This document shows positions 1 through 21,376 of a DNA stretch of 64,000 nt, one piece after another. Below the pieces are notes generated by a model. That model searched no databases, was not told the origin of the DNA, and was given only the letters and a program-made list of their open reading frames with translations. Origin of the DNA: Ianthella basta (lineage: Eukaryota > Porifera > Demospongiae > Verongiida > Ianthellidae); the NCBI GenBank assembly GCA_964019415.1, contig OZ025890.1, forward strand, positions 4,471,292-4,535,291. The letters run 5' to 3'. The stretch's first letter is position 1. Every line of letters begins with the position of its first letter. The position numbers and the translations under genes were made by a program.

Positions 1-830
1 GCAAGACCGCAAGCGCGGCAAAATGTTGGCAGATGTAGGGATGGTGAAAACGTATTCAAAGTCAGTGCATGTTAATGACCTGGTTTTGCATGGACTAGCC
101 CTTCTTGTTGCATGGACTGGCTGGCCCCCCTCTTTGCATGGATTGGCCCTCCTGTTTTTGGAGGAAACATTTTTACACACCCTTTGCATTGATGGTGTCT
201 TCTAGTCAAGGGAAGGAGAGATTTGTGCTGCCTAGCATCGGAGAGACAGCCAAAAAAGCACTAGATTTCAATTTTTAATGTGCTATCTTATTTCTATGCA
301 CTGTATTACCTGTTACATGGCACTTGATCGCCTTTCCTGCTGTAAGTGCCTGTTGGTCTATGTTACATTTATCATACTCATTGAAGTGTTGATGGGCCTA
401 GAATTGCTCCAAAAGTACTCACAGAACATCTAAATTTTAAAACTTTTCCTGGGGGGCATGCCCCCACCCCCCCCCCCCCCCCTAGTTTGCGTCACGTCAT
501 CTATGGCCTGACCGGTTTTTATCTTGGTGCTACGGCCCTGGTAGTGTATGTGGTGTATGTGGTGTATGTGGTGTGTGTAGTGTGTGTAGTGTGTTAGTGT
601 GTGTAGTGTGTGTAGTGTATTAGTGTGTGTAGTGTAGTATATGTTAGTGTGTGTATTGTATTGTATTGTATTGTATTGTATTGTATTGTATTGTATTGTA
701 TTGTATTGTATTGTATCGTATCGTATTGTAGTGATATAGTTTGTTGTATCGTAGTGTGTGTGTGTAGTGTGTAATGTATTATGTTGTGGTAACAGTTGAC
801 TCCTCTATTGCATGATGCACACTTGTCCAG
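1..830. other. Non-coding stretch upstream of the first visible rabaptin exon
   Basis: No coding signal is visible here. The stretch ends in a splice acceptor at 830, so it is probably intron of the rabaptin gene. It holds a C-rich run near 461-482, GT-rich simple sequence from about 540 and a pentanucleotide repeat. The first 200 bases contain a loosely repeated phrase built on tgcatgga plus ctggc, possibly a decayed short tandem repeat. Confidence 0.6.
654..730. repeat. (TTGTA)n pentanucleotide microsatellite
   Basis: About 15 copies of a 5-bp unit, nearly perfect, with C substitutions in the last few units. It is embedded in GT-rich low-complexity sequence. Confidence 0.9.
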
Positions 831-2799
831 GCTCAGGCAGAGTCAAACAAGCTGCGTGCCGTGGTCATTCCCCTTGAGGAGGAGATTGCTTCTCTCAAAG
901 GCAAATTGCGTGAAGCAGAAGAGACAATAAGAGCATTTGAGCTCTCCAGTAGCTCCTCAGTTGGCCCACTGATCGACCTTACTGGTGATGATGAGGGGGC
1001 AAAGAGCCCAACAGAGGGAGAGGGAGAGACTGAGAAGCAAGCTGGAGTGGATGAGGAGGAAGTGTCACCAGTCATTGTGCAGCAGGTGGGGGGAACTCTG
1101 GGAGTAGAGAAGGCAACAGGGACCACCAAGAGCAGGAAATTGAAGGTCAGGGACCAGATCTAGTACTTCTAATGTGCTATAGAATATGTACAACATATGG
1201 GCCATGATCACAAAGTGGGCTTTTATTGAGCAATTAAGTGTAAGCCGACAACAGATCAGCTTGAACTGGATGCTTTTAGTTCTATTGTTGGAGAAGGTCT
1301 TTGTGGCTGAAACATCTAGTTTAAATTGATCTGTTGTGTGCTACATTGAATGGCGCAATTGAAGCCCACTTTGTGATCATCCCCCTCATAGTAATGAGTC
1401 TGTGTGCCATTTATGGGCATGATTTGTAAATGTGTATTCAGCGGCAGATGAATGGATGATATGTATGTGCCTTCAGATCCAGCGGGAGCTAGAGAGAGAA
1501 CGTTCACTGCGAAGTGATGTGGAGATCAAACTGGATGTCATGACGACACAGAGGAGTGAGTCTCCTGTTCTACATCCTGCTTCAGCCTTGGGCCTCACAT
1601 GTCCACAGAGCTGCAACTAAGTTCACTGTCTGGTCCAACTCTTCAAATTCAAATGCCCTCTTGCACTATGCTTATGCTTGGTGACTCCATCTCTGTGTGT
1701 ACACCTGTTCCTCTCACCTGTGAGATGGGCTCTCCCCTGCCTTGCAGACGTGCTCCAGGAGGACTTAGATCGTGCCCAGGAGGAGATGGTGACCCTCAGG
1801 AGTTTGCTGGACAGTGAAAAGCAGTCCAAGGCGGATCTGCGGCACACATGGGAAATGGCCAACTTGCAGTTCATTGAACTGCAAGAGCAGTACAAGGTGA
1901 AGGTGAACCGACTGCAACAGCGGCTGGCAACTGATGAGAGGTGAGTGTGTGTACTGGAGTACATGCATATGCACATGTATATGTAGTGTGATGTGTGGAT
2001 TGTTATTCTAGCTTCTTATGTGTGTGGCCCCTCTCTTGGGACTCACTGGGTAGTCAAGGCAAGAGAGGGCTTAGCAGAAGTCTTACAGCATTTCTGTGAG
2101 GTGTTGTGACCTATGCAATGTTAGAGGATATAGTAGGCTTGACTAATACACTGCGCATATAGTATGCTGTATGCTTATGTAGTTATGTATCTGTCACTGA
2201 TGTAGTGTGGACACTCTTTGTACCTTGCAGCCTGAGACCTCAATCTGCTGCTTCCCAGCTCACGGATACATCTGGTGGTGAGGAGCCCGAGGCCAAGGAT
2301 AGGAGTGATACAGCAGTGAGCCTTCCTACTACCACCCGAGAGCACAGTGGCAGCCTCGAGGGGGCGGATGGGGCTGCACTCTCCAAGAGTGTGGATGACA
2401 TGTTACTGGCCACGGGAGGCAGTACAGAAGTGGAGGGAAGGACTGTGTCCTCAAAAACTGCTGGCCTTGAAACATTGCTTTCTCAGGTATGGGAATGTGG
2501 CTGTGTAGTGTGTACACATGCACACCCACTCCAGCTTGTGTGGTGTACCCAGGTGTGTGTAGTGGCATATTGTGCATTGTAACAGCTTTTGTGTGCTCTG
2601 CTTTTCCACTTGACAGTTGGCCACTGTACGGAACCAGCTGCTGGCCAAGCAGGAAGGATATGACATGATTCAGGATGAATTGAGGGAGACAAAGAAGAAT
2701 GATGATGCCTTGTTACGTCAAAAGGACAAGGAATTGGATGCGCTGAAAGCTGACGTTGCAAAATATCAGGTTGGTGTCTTTGAAAGGAGCTACTATGTA

Positions 2800-2898
<99 letters not shown>

Positions 2899-4345
2899 CT
2901 GCACCTCATTAAAATTCTGATCCCTTATATCTGTAGATGTCCTTTGCCCAGGAACAAAGCGACAGAAAGAATCTGGAAGCAAAATTTTATAAGCAGAAGG
3001 ACGAAATTAAAATACATGTTGCTTCTTTCCGTGACAGTGTCTCTGACACAGCAAGGCAGTTAAGAGAATCCAAGGAAGACGTTGTGGCTGTGAAGAAAGA
3101 AACACAGACAGAAGTGGTAGGTTATCCGCACATGGCTAATGATTGAAGATTAGATGTGGATACATAGGACTTGATTGGTAGTGGTAGTGGCATGTTGATG
3201 AATGACGTCCTTTGCTGACACACAGGTGAGATTGTCACAAGACCGTCAGCGCTTGTTGGACAAGGTGGAGGCATCCAGGGAAGAGTATGCCTGTCTGAAG
3301 CAGCAGCACTTATTCGAACTGGATGAGCAGGCACGCAGACTAACAATGGCAAAAGTGGTAAGATGTACAGTGTACTCTGCAAAATGGCTCACACATGCCA
3401 TACGTGTCTATTTGCCTGTCTGTTTGCAATGCCATTATGTACAGCCTTATGCCTTACAGTCTGCTGTATGTAGTCTGCTTGAAATCTTTCCCATGCTTTA
3501 GTTTGGGCTGTTGTTACTGAGCAGATAGGGTGACAGGGTGGCATAATGACACTATAGTTAGTGTTATAGTTGTGTACAGTATGTGTGCACAGACTGCCAA
3601 CAGTCCAGTGTTGGCAGTCTTGTGTCAACACTGTGGACAGTGGACAACATTGCCGAGTGACCAATTATTGTGTAATCACTTACACTTGGAAGTACATTGT
3701 GCTATTGAACAATGCCATCTGTCCTTATTGAACAGTATCTGTCCTTACCTTAGGCCCAGGAGGAAGCAGAGACCAATGTGGCAGCAACAGTAGAGCAGCT
3801 CTCAATGACACAGCAAGAGATGGAAGTTCAAAAAGAGCAGCTAGTGCAAGAAGTGAGTGAATATTTGGACACAACAGTTGAACTGTCTCACACAACTACT
3901 GTTTACCTACAGGTTTCCTACTTACGCAAACAGCTTCTGACAGAGCAGGAAGGCAGACGAGCAGACAAGTTGGAATCAGACGAGAGAGTGAAAATTGCTC
4001 AGGCAGAAAAGGGTTAGAAATTGTGCAGTTTCTCGTTGCATTCCTAACATTTTGTATTTTTTGATGTGTAGAAATTATGCAGCAAAGATGCAAGCATGTC
4101 GAAGATGCATTCAAGGCAAAGGATGAGGCAATTTCAGTTGCAGAGCAGATACGGGACAAATCTAAGGGCTATTTGAAGCAGAAGGACACAGAGATTGAGG
4201 GCCTTAGGCTAGAAGTGGTGAGTAGTGTCAGTTAAATATACTTGTTAACACTTACAAGTACTTATGCTTCATTCATTCTCAGGAATCTCTACGGAGGGAA
4301 CTGAAGAAACAACAGTCTAAAGAAGCTGTAAACTTGCTGAGCTAA
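831..4345 (+). CDS. RABEP1: Rabaptin-5-like Rab GTPase effector, 3' part (11 exons)
   Basis: Rabaptin is a long coiled-coil effector that binds Rab5/Rab4 on early endosomes and pairs with the exchange factor Rabex-5. Exons that splice in phase: 831-1145 (or ending at 1085), 1477-1555, 1748-1940, 2231-2486, 2617-2769, 2937-3116, 3226-3357, 3754-3852, 3913-4012, 4072-4217 and 4283-4345, giving about 571 residues and a TAA stop. The signature is NKLRAVVIPLEEEIASLKGK early on, then NVLQEDLDRAQEE and LRHTWEMANLQFIE, which match the rabaptin order NxLRxVVxPxExEIAxLK, VLQED and LKHTWQKANDQFLE. The remainder is charged heptad-like coiled coil with C-terminal RRELKKQQSKEAVNLLS. The first exon opens in phase 0 after an acceptor, so the 5' part lies left of the window. 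No AATAAA follows the stop, so the transcript may run into the convergent histone gene. The first exon's donor is ambiguous (1086 or 1146). Confidence 0.82.
2802..2895. repeat. (TG)n microsatellite in rabaptin intron
   Basis: Two TG runs are separated by a single interrupting GATG. The tract lies between the donor at 2770 and the acceptor at 2936. Confidence 0.95.
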
Positions 4346-4385
4346 TATTGAAACGCTATTGGTGTAATCTCATTGTATTTGTGGT

Positions 4386-4401
4386 GGCTTTTAGAAAAGC
4401 C
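4386..4401 (-). terminator. Histone mRNA 3' stem-loop
   Basis: On the minus strand this reads GGCTTTTCTAAAAGCC followed by ACCACA. It has a six-base-pair stem (GGCTTT/AAAGCC) and a four-base loop (TCTA), and fits the metazoan replication-dependent histone 3' processing consensus at every position. It lies 27 bases past the H3 stop codon. It marks the H3 gene as making a non-polyadenylated, S-phase mRNA bound by SLBP. A purine-rich downstream element for U7 snRNA is not clear. Confidence 0.93.
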
Positions 4402-4428
4402 GTTTGTTTGAAGTTCAGAAGTTAATAC

Positions 4429-5016
<588 letters not shown>

Positions 5017-6200
5017 TGCGTTCCAGATTCGCCGTATCCCTGCTGTTTTCCAAGGTACACTTGCTCCTTGTTACCGAGCTCAATGTCGTGTTGAATTAAA
5101 GTGCTGCTACCTTACCTGGCTACTATTAATTCTGTTTACAATCGGATCATTAGGTTCTGCTACTGCTCTTGCCATTGAAAGGCTACTTAGTTACTGCACA
5201 AGTTGCATAGCTAGCTAAAACACAGTGCTTAGCTAGCTACGTCGAATACTCATGATCCTGCAAAGTCAGTGCATTTTTAAAGTGCAACAGAAGCCGTAGT
5301 TTAGAAGATGCTTCATCATTGTAGAGGGCTATTGCGTGTGCATTCACGATGAAAAGGTTATTAGGTTAGCTAGCTTAGAGCACAGGATCAATTTCAATAA
5401 GGTAGAGGACGTATCGATCCGTAATTCTTCTCAAATGAAAGTTGAAGATCTACCTATCAAAATGCCCTGAACCCTTGAAGTTGAAGCTGTGCTATATGCT
5501 CGTTGACCAAGCTACCCTTTTCATATGTTTCTTGATGTGTATCATAGCATTATTCCAATCCAATTGCAATAGATTACAATGAATGTGGCATGCAGAGAGG
5601 GTGATGGACATGGGATTAGGTGTACGTGACTGCATGTGTAAGGAGTTAGGTGTAAGCATTGCAAAATGATTGCACACAAATGCTAGACTCCTATGACTGT
5701 ATGCACTCCTTAAAGTGTCACTGCACTCAAGGTAAGTTTCAACCTTCAGTCAATGCCAATGCAATGTTACACCTGTGCTATAGCTAGCTACAGCAAAGCA
5801 AGCAATGATGTTGAATTAGCTAGGTGGTTGGACAAACCCTCTGAGAGTCTCTTTCGTCGAATAGTGATTCACAAAGCATTCCATGCCTTATACAGATCAG
5901 AGTGTTTGTTTCAATCAGTTTAGTTGGTTATTCAAGGACGCCCATATGCAAGATAATCAGATTGGTCATAATAAAAGGCATGCTTACAATGTACGCACTA
6001 CAATCACAGCAGGGCACACTAGCTGCATTGTACATGTTCCTATCTCATTATAACTAGTACAAATGCAGCCATGCCCTTATTGCCGTTTGACGCCCTTCTT
6101 AGGTCTGGTATATAGTACCTGGGCGCCCATGCAATCTATCTTCTCCCCACTAGCGAGGCCACTGTGAACAACCTGGACTATCTTCACCCGAAACGGGAAG
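5017..6200. other. Intergenic region between divergent H3 and ERM genes
   Basis: I see no gene, RNA or clear repeat here. It should contain the ERM promoter and 5' UTR. A plus-strand in-frame stop at 6165-6167 precedes the ERM start codon. Confidence 0.5.
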
Positions 6201-15793
<9,593 letters not shown>

Positions 15794-16857
15794 ATACTAG
15801 GATCAATCTTCACTATTTGTGGACACATTATGCTATGTTTTAAACACACAACCATTCACAGAGTCTATGAGAGTGTATTACACAGTTAACAGATCACTAT
15901 CATACAATGTACATACGTACATACAAAGTATTATTCATAACTATTGGTTACCTTCAAGGATACGTAAATGTACTTAGCAACTGTCATCAGCCATATGTAG
16001 CTTCCTCCATTTTTGTAACCCATTCTCTTTTATACATGTGAACTGGTGCATGTACTGGTGCAGTGGCTGCACTGTACGAACCTGTAAAACTGGAATTTTA
16101 TGCCGCCATGTAGTATACAGTAAACATGTAATGAGACGTTCTGGCTTGTCTGGAGCTAGCTGTGCATGTCCGTTCAGAATTGCGCATGCATATGGCTGGG
16201 GTGCATGCATGCACTCAATGCATATGATACATCAATGCTGCAATTAAAGAATTTTAATCTTATTATATGTGTAGTTGGTATTCACAAAGGCGTGCAATAG
16301 AGACACTTGGTTCAGCCACCTGCAGTTCAACAGTTATATTCTATTTCTTCTAGACCTGCGCCTGTGATCCTGAGCTGCATATGTATGTCCACACCAAATA
16401 TAGCTAGCTACATGATATGTACTGTTGACTAACCCGTCATGTACGTATGGTCTAGAACACTTCAGAGTATTGCACAATGGTTGTCTTCTAGTTGACATTA
16501 GACTTAAGAGACTCAGCAGACAAGCCACGCCCCAAGGGGGTGTGTTTACCATGCTCCTCCAATGAGCAAATATGGAGCGTCAACATCCTATTGGGGCGTG
16601 GCTTGGCTGAGTCCTAAGTCCAACGTCAATGTGCTGACAACCATTATGCAATTCTCTGTAGACACATGAAATGCCAATTGTACACAGCAATGGAAGGATG
16701 AGCCAATGAGATACATACGTAGGTATATGGAGGAATTAATGCTGTGTACAAGTCAATCAGTAGAAAGTTAAATAATAATAAAATCGCATGTGTTGTGTTC
16801 AGTGGCAAAATGTGCCTATAGCCAACACAGAGCAGAACAATACAACATTAAGACCAG
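15794..16857. other. 3' intergenic region between convergent ERM and ORAI genes
   Basis: No coding sequence is visible. It holds a foldback MITE (16463-16658) and should contain both 3' UTRs. A plus-strand AATAATAATAAAA string near 16770-16782 could serve as a late ERM poly(A) signal. Confidence 0.5.
16463..16658. mobile_element. Foldback MITE, 196 bp, near-complete palindrome
   Basis: The two halves are inverted copies of each other over about 60 bases each. The left end reads CAGAGTATTGCACAATGGTT and the right end, reversed, CAGAGAATTGCATAATGGTT. The centre holds CCACGCCCC/GGGGCGTGG arms. I could not find an exact target-site duplication. No coding capacity. The superfamily is undetermined; hAT-like is possible from the CAG termini. 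Confidence 0.75.
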
Positions 16858-18134
16858 TTACACCATGTCATATTGATCCAAGGCATCTTCAAAGTTGTCT
16901 TGGGTGGATCGTCTGCTGACAGACATTGGGCATGAAATGCTCTGCATCTGTTGACTGCCAGCTCCCTTCTCTACATCCACATTTGAGGACGAAGCCATGA
17001 CAACCACAGGGCCATTTCTTTGTCTGACATCAATTTCAGGTGGGAGGTTACCCGATGTGACAGACACCAATGTTTCCTCTTGAACTGGGGAAGATTTTGC
17101 TTGGAGCCTGCGAAACAACTCTTCCGCTTCATCAAGTTGCCGCTGTTGAAGCTTGAGTCGGTGGTGGTAAAAGTGACGAAAGTAACACGCCACAAATGGA
17201 ATAGCAACAATCACTAAACCAACAATAGTAACCGTGGCAGCTGTTCCGGCATGAATCTTCATCGATATCATGCCACGATCATCTGTCCCCATAGGAGGGC
17301 TCGTAGTAGTGTTTGTTGAGCTATTTTCAGTGTCGTAGAACTTCACAAAACTGAGGACGATCACCTCAACAAAGAAAAGGGGGATACCAACAATGTGCGA
17401 CAGGAACCAAGAGAAAGAGACGCAGCAGCTGCGAGATATGTGAGCAGAGTTCTGAGCCAGCTGCGCTTTAGGGATGGCTGCCAGAGCATCCAAGTCAGGG
17501 AGTAAGCACGTGGCGATAAGCAGTGAGAGGAGGTGAACAAACACAAGGACAGCCGTGCAAATGGCAAATACAACTAGAAGACCAAGGTTGTAGCGGTTCC
17601 CAATTTCAACCTCCACCATGGCTACCTACAGAACAACAGAAAGGACACAGCACACAATGAGTAAAGCAGGCAGTTGGAATACAAAGCACGAAGTAGTCTG
17701 GTTCAACCTATTTGGCAGGCGGTGAAGCAAGTTTAAAGCAGCAAGTTTAGCTGGCAGTGAAGGACCGTCAACTACACCAGCACATAAGAGTGAAAACTTG
17801 CATCATGCCCCATCTCATGAGCAAACAGTGGCGTGAAAGTACAGCCATCAGCAAAGGCATGCAACAACTATGGAGGGTCCTCAACTAGTACTTCAAATTG
17901 GTATGAAATACAAGGTTTTTAATGTAATGTTTACTGCACCTGGCGACAATTCCTTGTGAAAGGGGAAGAAACGGAACTAACTTAGTCTAATACAGACACA
18001 ACATCGGTCCTCACCAGCGCGAAACCAGCCATTAATGTGGACGTTCTCATCGAAGACTTGAGTCTGGTACGGCTTAGCATAATTTGGTGGAGCTCTAGCT
18101 CCTCTTTGGACAACACCTCCGGGTTGTTAGACAT
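16858..18134 (-). CDS. ORAI: ORAI calcium release-activated calcium channel (2 exons)
   Basis: ORAI forms the hexameric plasma-membrane pore opened by STIM after ER calcium depletion. Exon 1 is 18015-18134 and exon 2 is 16858-17625, giving 295 residues; an in-frame ATG at 18176 would add 14. The spliced junction reads GFAL|VAMVEVEIG and matches the ORAI1 pore helix. The selectivity-filter Glu (E106 equivalent), the hydrophobic gate Phe and Val (F99, V102), the basic R91 and the TM3 Glu (E190) are all present. Four hydrophobic segments follow. The TM3-TM4 loop carries N-glycosylation sites (NSS, NTT), and the C-terminal helix reads DEAEELFRRLQ as in the STIM-binding segment. The outer-vestibule acids of ORAI1 (D110, D112, D114) are replaced here by G, R and N. 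The long tail after the helix has no clear motif. The gene is divergent from RPA1. Confidence 0.95.
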
Positions 18135-18355
18135 CGCCGTCTTCACTGGCCTGCGGTAGTACACTACACTGATCACAGACAGACACAGATGCGGTACACT
18201 TTAAAAACGTTTATTAGCTAACTGTTTTATTGACGCTGTGTGCGGGGAAACCCTATGATGTCATGTGATGTCAGCTGATTGAAACGTCATATTACGCCTC
18301 GAATTTTGGCGCCTGATCTCAAAGGGATTGCTTCAACTGATCGTTCTACTCCAGG
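18135..18355. promoter_or_regulatory. Bidirectional promoter region between ORAI and RPA1
   Basis: Only 221 bases separate the two start codons, which point away from each other. No TATA box is evident. Shared promoter function is inferred from the spacing alone. Confidence 0.6.
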
Positions 18356-19039
18356 ATGGAACCTCAGCTCACCTCTAATGCCATACAGGTACGCTACAGA
18401 TGGTGTACTACTCATGCCGTGTGACACGATGTCCATCCCTCCCTCCCTTTAGGATATGTTGGCCGGCCACAACCCGCCAAATCCTGTTGTACAAATTGGG
18501 GTAAGCCTAGCCACCCATGATATGATGACATGGTTCTATGTAGTACTGAAATTATGAGAAGCGTCCTATTTTTGTACATGTACAGACTATTAGACAATTG
18601 AACCCAAACGACAGTGCAGGCGCCTCACAGAGGTTCAGAGCACAACTCTCTGATGGAACATGGCATCAGCCCTGTAGGTGTCCATGTACTGGGATATCAT
18701 GCACCTGTCAGCCAAGACATGTGTACCACAATAAGCCTAGCTTAGCCTTAAGTGTGTGTCATACAGAAATGATAGCTCATGTGCATACAAATGTATTTTT
18801 AAGAAATCTGTTAGTGTAAGAGTGCGAAGAGTGTCATATTGGCTGGGTGCTACAGTGGTGCCATGACAGTGACAAGTACCCTGTGTATCTGATGGGTGGC
18901 GTTTCTGACCTCCCCTCTCCCTGCAGGTATGCTGGCCACTCAGTTGAGTCACCGTGTGCATAGTGAAGAGGTTTCCAGATATGCGATTGTGCGGGTTGAC
19001 AAGCATGTCTGCAACACAATTCAGGACAGAAAGTGAGGG

Positions 19040-19074
<35 letters not shown>

Positions 19075-19076
19075 TA

Positions 19077-19161
<85 letters not shown>

Positions 19162-20775
19162 CAATATTCAAGGTATCCCAAGTTGACACATACGTAGCCA
19201 TGTGTTGTGTGTAGTGCTTTGTACCTTAGTAGAGCTGCATGTACTATGATGCACTATGTGAAGGTAGGGCATGGGAAATCATCTTTAATGCTCTTTGCTT
19301 GTTTGCGGGGTGCCCCTCCCCCCCTTCCCTGTGGCCCACAGGATCATCATTATCATAGCCCTGACAGTGTTGAAGCCAGGACAGGAAGTTGGTCGCATGC
19401 TTGGGAACCCACAGCAGTTGGAGATCCAGAAAGTGGTGCCAGGACAGCCCACCTCCAATAGCCACCAGGCCTACAACCCACCGCAGAGCGCACCTGCGAC
19501 AAGCATGGGGATGCAGCAAAACCAATCTCGACCTCCTCCCCCACAGACGTCTGCCCCACCCCCTAAAGCAACAGGTGGGATGATGGGCGGCTCAAGTGGT
19601 GGAGGTTTCTACTCTGGCAGTGCAGCCGTTGGAGGAGCCCCTAAAACACCAAACCGCAGTGGTGCTGCACCAGGCATCAGGAACACTTCTCCCTCCCAGA
19701 GGAACATCTTCCCCATCAGCAGCTTGAACCCGTACCAGAGTCGCTGGACTATCCGTGCGCGTGTCACCGCCAAGCCTCCCCTTAGGACATACTCCAACTC
19801 ACGAGGGGAGGGGAAGATCATGTCGGTGGACCTCCTGGATGAATCAGTTAGTGGGCTGCTAAGGGACTGTGTGTGTACCGAGATGCTGTTTCACTTTGTC
19901 TTTTGTAGTGTGGTGCTGTAACATACGTATTAGGCAGTAGGGATGTCTGTTCTACAGTAATGGGTGTAGAATTGTAGATGTGGTGGTGTAGGTGTGTGTT
20001 GAGGTGGCTGTTCTTGTTCGTTGTAGGGTGAAATCAGAGCCACTGCCTTCAATGAGGCTGCCGACAAGTTCTACCATTTGCTGGAGGTGGATAAGGTTTT
20101 CTTCATCACCAAGTGCCAGCTGAAGCCAGCCAACAAGCAGTTCACCTCTTTGAAGAATGACTATGAGATGTACATCAGGGATGACACTGAGATTGAGGAG
20201 GTAGGTGGGAGGGTGATGGGGTATTTGGAGGGTGATGTTACAGAAAGAGTGTTTCCCACAAACCCATTCCTCCCTCTTGTCCATGCAGTGCAAGGAAAGC
20301 ACTCCCAACCTGCCAAAGATGCAGTTCAAGTTCACTCCCATTTCCCAAATTGAGCAGACCGAGAGTGGCAACCTGATTGGTGCGTTATGTCATTAGTTGC
20401 TGTGTCTTACACAAGCTACATTAATGTACACTGTATATGTATGTGTATCAGTGCACCTGACTGGACTACAGCGGTTGTATATTGTACCACATGTACAGTA
20501 GTGAGGGCGTGTACAGTGGGCTTGTGGTGATGTGTTGGAGTCAGTTGGACCCTCTCCAATTGTCTAGATGTTATCGGTGTTGTGAAGAGCACTGCCGATG
20601 TGACCTCAATCACCACACGCCAGACCAATCGGAGGGTGTCCAAGAGAGATGTCCAGCTGATGGACCGCTCGGAGAAGGTTGTTCAGCTGACACTTTGGGG
20701 AGCAGAGGCTGAGGGTTTTGACGGGTCAAACAACCCAGTGTTGGCTATTCGGGGGGCCAAAGTGTCTGACTTTGG

Positions 20776-20826
<51 letters not shown>

Positions 20827-21312
20827 GTGTGTGTGTGCATGAGTACCACATTCTGCAAGTGTGCATGGTGGTATAATTATAGTGGTGAATGTGGTGTAGA
20901 AATGGTATTTTATTGTAGAATATCTACCTCTGCAGGTCGCACTTTAAGCACTTTGGGCTCAAGCATGGTGCTTGTGAACCCTGACCTACCGGAGGCCCAT
21001 GAGTTGAGAGGATGGTGGGTGGCTATGTGTGGGCGGGGTGGGGGAGGGTACATATAAAGGCCTTTGTGTGTGAAAAGTACAAGCTCACGTACGTGTACTG
21101 TGAGTGTGTCGGCTACTGTCTCTTCATGCTTGCATCCTTCTGTGTCAGGTACGAGCATGTTGGCAAAAGCCAGAATGCTGTCTCTATCTCCCAAGCTGGA
21201 GGTGGATCGGGCTCCAGTGCAACTCTAGCTGTCAGCCAGATTAAAAGCTTAGATCTTGGCAGAAGGGAGAAACCGGACTACTTCAACCTGTGTGGTTCGT
21301 ACCTGCCTAATT

Positions 21313-21376
<64 letters not shown>

